Source: Nitrincola iocasae (lineage in GTDB: Bacteria; Pseudomonadota; Gammaproteobacteria; Pseudomonadales; Balneatricaceae). Taken from it: DNA of 64,000 nucleotides. Made by a program: the position numbers and the translations under genes. Where the stretch lies: NCBI RefSeq assembly GCF_008727795.1, contig NZ_CP044222.1:2976001-3040000 (forward strand), written 5' to 3'. The notes under the pieces are model-generated. The model searched no databases. It was not told where the DNA came from and saw only the letters and a program-made list of their open reading frames with translations. Positions 61,036 through 64,000 of this stretch are shown here, in pieces (positions within the stretch are counted from its first letter, which is position 1; every line of letters begins with the position of its first letter).

Positions 61036-61929
61036 ATGGTTAGATTAGAATTTTCAATTGAACTGGCCTATGAAGTATTGGATGACGCATGCGAATTTAT
61101 CTTCAATATTCACCCGGCTATAACGCAGTGCCAAAAGGTTGTTAGTGAATCTTTGACTATAAACCAGTCGGTGCAGCCACAGGTGTTTACTCAACAGGTG
61201 GATGGTACGCGCTGCATGCGCTTAAGAGGCTATGCCGGACCACTCGTGATTCGCTATGAAGGTCTGCTGGATCTGGTGCATATCGAAGCAGAGCCGGGTG
61301 ATTTAGAAGAGATTGGGGTGGGCGACCTGCCACTGGATGTGATCAGTTATATCTACCCGAGTCGGTATTGCCAATCAGACCGTTTCCGCGAACTCGCTAA
61401 CAAGGAGTTCGGCAGCATGGCGTCAGGGTATGATCGTGTCTGTGCGATTAAGGATTGGGTCAATCAACGCACCAAATTCAGCTCCGGCAGCTCAGCAGAA
61501 AGCACATCGGCAATAGAGACTCTGGCCGATCAAGCAGGAGTGTGTCGCGATTTTACCCATCTGATGATCACCCTGTGCCGCGCGCTAAATATCCCGGCCC
61601 GGTTTGTCTCCGGTATCGATTATGGCTCTGATCCCGCGCTGGGGCCTACAGATTTCCATGCCTATGTTGAGGTCTATCTCAGTGGCCGCTGGTATCTGTT
61701 TGATCCGAGTGGCCTATGCCCAACCATGGGGCTAATGCGACTGGGAACCGGTAGGGATGCCGCTGATGTGTCATTTGCTACAGTTTTCGGTTCAGTGACC
61801 AGTTCGCCAGTGCTGATCAAAATTGCAGCCATAGTGGATGCTGAAAAAGGATTTATGCTACCCGTACACCAGGCTAAGTTACTGTCGACCGCCGATACGC
61901 CGGTCACAAATTACCGTCGGGTGTCTTAA
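61036..61929 (+). CDS. Transglutaminase-like cysteine-protease-fold protein
   Basis: A 297-residue cytoplasmic protein with an N-terminal beta-rich domain (about 1-105). The transglutaminase core has Cys170 (DQAGVCRDFTHL), His208 (TDFHAYVEVY) and Asp223 (WYLFDPSG), a full catalytic triad. A GTGRDAADVSFATVFG block follows, typical of the bacterial transglutaminase-like family. Substrate is unknown; family members are proteases or amidases more often than cross-linkers. No signal peptide is seen. It stands between two stress-type genes. Confidence 0.9.
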   Translation: MVRLEFSIELAYEVLDDACEFIFNIHPAITQCQKVVSESLTINQSVQPQVFTQQVDGTRCMRLRGYAGPLVIRYEGLLDLVHIEAEPGDLEEIGVGDLPLDVISYIYPSRYCQSDRFRELANKEFGSMASGYDRVCAIKDWVNQRTKFSSGSSAESTSAIETLADQAGVCRDFTHLMITLCRALNIPARFVSGIDYGSDPALGPTDFHAYVEVYLSGRWYLFDPSGLCPTMGLMRLGTGRDAADVSFATVFGSVTSSPVLIKIAAIVDAEKGFMLPVHQAKLLSTADTPVTNYRRVS

Positions 61930-62041
61930 CCGAACCGCTTAATGTGCGGTATCGCACAGACCACTCAGTCCGAGTACACTAAACTAAACCAACGTTTGAT
62001 CTTTTTATGCACTTTCAATTTCAACATCTGGAGTTTTACTC

Positions 62042-62356
62042 ATGAAATATCTTGGCAAATATGCTGTAGCGGTCTTTTTCGCTCTCTCAATGTTAGTCAT
62101 GGCAGGCTGTGCCGCGCCGGATAAGCAGCAAACGGTAGGTGCCTATATCGATGATTCGACAATTACTGCACGTGTCAAAGCGACCATTCTGGATGATGCA
62201 GAACTTAGAGTCAGCGAAATCAATGTTGAAACCTTTGATGGTGTTGTTCAACTGAGCGGTTTTGTCAGCTCAGAAACAGCCATAAACAGAGCTGTTCGCG
62301 TTACGCAAAATGTCGAAGGTGTAAAATCGGTCAAAAACGATATGCAACTCAAGTAA
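62042..62356 (+). CDS. BON-domain lipoprotein (OsmY-like)
   Basis: A 104-residue protein with a lipoprotein signal peptide ending MAGC (lipidated Cys23) and one BON domain: IDDSTITARVKATILDDAELRVSEINVETFDGVVQLSGFVSSETAINRAVRVTQNVEGVKSVKNDM. BON domains bind phospholipid or membranes and occur in osmotic-stress proteins such as OsmY and DolP. The lack of Asp after Cys23 suggests outer-membrane sorting. GGAG precedes the ATG. Confidence 0.9.
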   Translation: MKYLGKYAVAVFFALSMLVMAGCAAPDKQQTVGAYIDDSTITARVKATILDDAELRVSEINVETFDGVVQLSGFVSSETAINRAVRVTQNVEGVKSVKNDMQLK

Positions 62357-62362
62357 GTAGAT

Positions 62363-62391
62363 GATAAGGGCCGCCACTGGATACCCTTATC
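62363..62391. terminator. Inverted repeat after the BON lipoprotein gene
   Basis: GATAAGGG (62363-62370) and CCCTTATC (62384-62391) form an eight-base stem 6 bp after the stop. No T run follows, so it may be a weak or Rho-assisted stop, or an mRNA 3' stabiliser. Confidence 0.45.
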
Positions 62392-62504
62392 ACCCGAGAC
62401 TCATTCGACAGTCATACTCTAGCAAACTTTTCTAGACTATACTTGAGAATGCGGATCACTCTTGTGTTGTACAATCTTGTCCGCCTCAATATGCGAGGAA
62501 TAGT

Positions 62505-63764
62505 ATGATTGCAACACCCTGTAAAGTGGATGATCCAAAACACAATCGAATTCTGGCTGAATTACAGGATGAAGATTACACCCGCCTGCTAAACGATCTT
62601 GAACAGGTGCCCCTACAGACAGGTCAAGTGCTGTTCAAGCCCGGTGAAAAACTGGAGCATGTTTATTTTCCAACGTCCGGGATCGTATCCAGAGTGTTTA
62701 CTACTCAGGATGGATCATCAGCCGGACTGGCGATGACCGGCAAAGATGGTTTCATCGGTATCCCGCTGGTACTGGGTGGAGTGCACTCATCCTATGAGGC
62801 GGTCGTACAAAGTAAGGGCTACGCCTACCGCCTGAATGCCGAGATTTATACCTGGGAGCTACAACAAAGCGGAAATCTGTTACAACTTTCTCTGGCATAC
62901 GTACAGGCACTCATGACCCAGATCGCCCAGAGCGTTGTCTGTAATCGCCATCATATTGCCGACCAACAGCTTTGCCGCTGGCTACTGCTCAGCCTGGATC
63001 TTTTGGGCGGCGATCAGATTGACATGATCCAGGAAGTCATCGCCAACATGCTCGGCGTGCGCCGCGAATGCGTCACGGCAGCCGCCGGTAAACTTCAGGA
63101 AGCCGGCCTTATCCACTACAGCCGTGGACGCATTATCGTCGTCGACAGAGCGGGAATCGAACAGCGTGCGTGCGAATGCTACAATGTAGTCAAATCAGAA
63201 TATGATCGACTGTTTGGACAAAAACCAATTCCACACGCCAGAGGGCGGTTCCGCCAAAACCCCGCCACACTGCGCCAGCGTGCCGAAAAGCGCTTAGAGG
63301 AAATGCCTTCGCCCCCTCCGGAAAGCAGCTGGGACAGTTCTCGGATGATACAGGAACTTCAGATACATCAAATTGAGCTGGAGATGAATAATGAAGAACT
63401 CAAACGAGCTTATGAAGAAACCGATGCGCTACGTGCCCACTATATCGATATATATGACTTTGCACCCGCACCTTATCTCACGCTAAACTCGATAGGTTCA
63501 ATTCTGGAGATGAATCTAGCCGCTGCCATTCTAATCAAAATCAAGCGTTCGCAAAAAGACCGCCATCGCTTTCAATCCTTACTCACCGAGTTATCTCTAC
63601 CGATCTTTCAACGCTTTATCGATGATATACTCCACGGCAAGGTGCTGAACACCTGTGAGGTCGCTCTCAAATCCAGCCCGGAACAGCCCGAAACATTAAT
63701 TAAGCTGGAGGGTGTCCCCAATGAAGAGGGCCAGGAGTGCCGCATTAACATGAGCAAAATTTGA
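62505..63764 (+). CDS. CRP/FNR-family regulator with C-terminal PAS-like region
   Basis: A 419-residue protein, nearly twice the usual CRP length. Residues about 20-140 form a cyclic-nucleotide-binding-type barrel (LFKPGEKLEHVYFPTSGIVSRVF). Residues about 150-220 hold a winged helix (QEVIANMLGVRRECVTAAAGKLQEAGLIHYSRGRIIV). Residues about 285-415 begin with a helical ELQIHQIELEMNNEELKRAYEE and run into a PAS-like segment (IYDFAPAPYLTLNSIGSILEMNLAAA). That helix-PAS block is normally found in sensor kinases and CheB/CheR hybrids, such as the gene that follows. The fusion implies a regulator that senses through two domains; the ligands are unknown. Confidence 0.85.
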   Translation: MIATPCKVDDPKHNRILAELQDEDYTRLLNDLEQVPLQTGQVLFKPGEKLEHVYFPTSGIVSRVFTTQDGSSAGLAMTGKDGFIGIPLVLGGVHSSYEAVVQSKGYAYRLNAEIYTWELQQSGNLLQLSLAYVQALMTQIAQSVVCNRHHIADQQLCRWLLLSLDLLGGDQIDMIQEVIANMLGVRRECVTAAAGKLQEAGLIHYSRGRIIVVDRAGIEQRACECYNVVKSEYDRLFGQKPIPHARGRFRQNPATLRQRAEKRLEEMPSPPPESSWDSSRMIQELQIHQIELEMNNEELKRAYEETDALRAHYIDIYDFAPAPYLTLNSIGSILEMNLAAAILIKIKRSQKDRHRFQSLLTELSLPIFQRFIDDILHGKVLNTCEVALKSSPEQPETLIKLEGVPNEEGQECRINMSKI

Positions 63765-63828
63765 TTCGCCAGCCAATGGCATAATTTCGAGGAAGGCTCA
63801 AATACCACGTCGCCGGTCGTTTTCACTG

Positions 63829-64000
63829 ATGTCTGATTGCGGCCTGATGGAACCACAAGCTATGAATGAATGTGAAACTGCTCAGAACCCTGCTTGTAGT
63901 AGCAACGATGCAACACCTGTACCCCAACCCTTTCCTGTAGTAGGCATTGGTGCCTCGGCAGGTGGGCTGGAAGCCCTGGAGTTATTTCTAAGCGGTGTAC
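63829..64000 (+). CDS. CheB-type methylesterase domain protein, probably CheB/CheR hybrid, cut by window
   Basis: The frame stays open to the window edge (57 codons). After a polar leader of about 30 residues, FPVVGIGASAGGLEALELFL is the N-terminal catalytic motif of CheB methylesterases (GIGASAGG holds the nucleophile Ser). CheB domains without a receiver, placed near PAS proteins, usually belong to large CheB-CheR-PAS hybrids; that extension is outside the window. The start could be 63829 or 63847; neither has a strong ribosome site. It is 64 bp after the CRP-PAS gene. Confidence 0.8.
   Translation, partial: MSDCGLMEPQAMNECETAQNPACSSNDATPVPQPFPVVGIGASAGGLEALELFLSGV

Overview
The window reads as chromosomal core genome of a non-enteric gammaproteobacterium, probably of the Oceanospirillales/Pseudomonadales side. 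The reasons are its gene content and order: an AlgW-type DegS protease beside hisD-hisG-murA and the mla genes, the AmgK-MurU muropeptide recycling pair, a nitrogen-PTS block behind rpoN, and LptD-SurA-PdxA-RsmA-ApaG. This placement is inferred from family resemblance only. There are no insertion sequences, prophage genes or CRISPR arrays. Coding density is high and most genes lie in tightly overlapping operons.

Layout. 1-3200: the partial end of a UbiA-family prenyltransferase, the tRNA hydroxylation protein TrhP, and an unrecognised membrane coiled-coil protein. 3245-6035: groES-groEL with a good sigma-32 promoter and a strong terminator, then fxsA. 6036-6517: a gene-free stretch with a palindromic repeat. 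6518-9670: a short-chain dehydrogenase, YajQ, a ketopantoate reductase and a PPK2 polyphosphate kinase. 9673-15812: a vitamin B12 locus. BtuF-BtuC-BtuD and a decayed adenosyltransferase-like protein run on the minus strand. Divergently, a cobalamin riboswitch precedes btuB, and an intact PduO-type adenosyltransferase follows.

15919-25120: ZapG/YhcB, a Nif3-family protein, AlgW, and the minus-strand series mlaFEDCB-ibaG-murA-hisG-hisD (lipid asymmetry, peptidoglycan, histidine). 25338-32697: the divergent kdsD-kdsC-lptCAB-rpoN-hpf-ptsN-rapZ-npr-yjgA series, joining LPS synthesis and export to sigma-54 and the nitrogen PTS. 32707-40841: mreBCD-maf-rng-yhdP on the minus strand (cell shape, RNase G, large AsmA-like protein). 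40989-44228: gatCAB. 44326-46195: a di-haem cytochrome c peroxidase with an FNR/ANR-like site, and rpe. 46293-49727: a DUF3530 protein, DjlA, MurU and AmgK. 49840-56095: lptD-surA-pdxA-rsmA-apaG.

56170-58150: a MotA/MotB stator pair with a PilZ protein. 58217-58293: an initiator tRNA with a near-consensus promoter and its own terminator. Next to it is a 3'-terminal scrap of a DUF924-type gene, abutting a chemoreceptor gene. 60756-64000 looks like an accessory stress/signalling segment: CsbD-like protein, transglutaminase-like protein, BON lipoprotein, a CRP-type regulator with a PAS-like tail, and the start of a CheB(/CheR-type) protein cut by the window edge.

I do not see an obviously new multi-gene system. 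The observations most worth checking are the decayed PduO-like paralogue inside the B12 uptake operon, an apparent ATT start codon for mreC behind a perfect Shine-Dalgarno, twin 17-bp repeats flanking the groESL heat-shock promoter, the CRP-PAS fusion next to a CheB-type gene, duplicated cysteine motifs in LptD, and a palindromic intergenic repeat family with two diverged copies.
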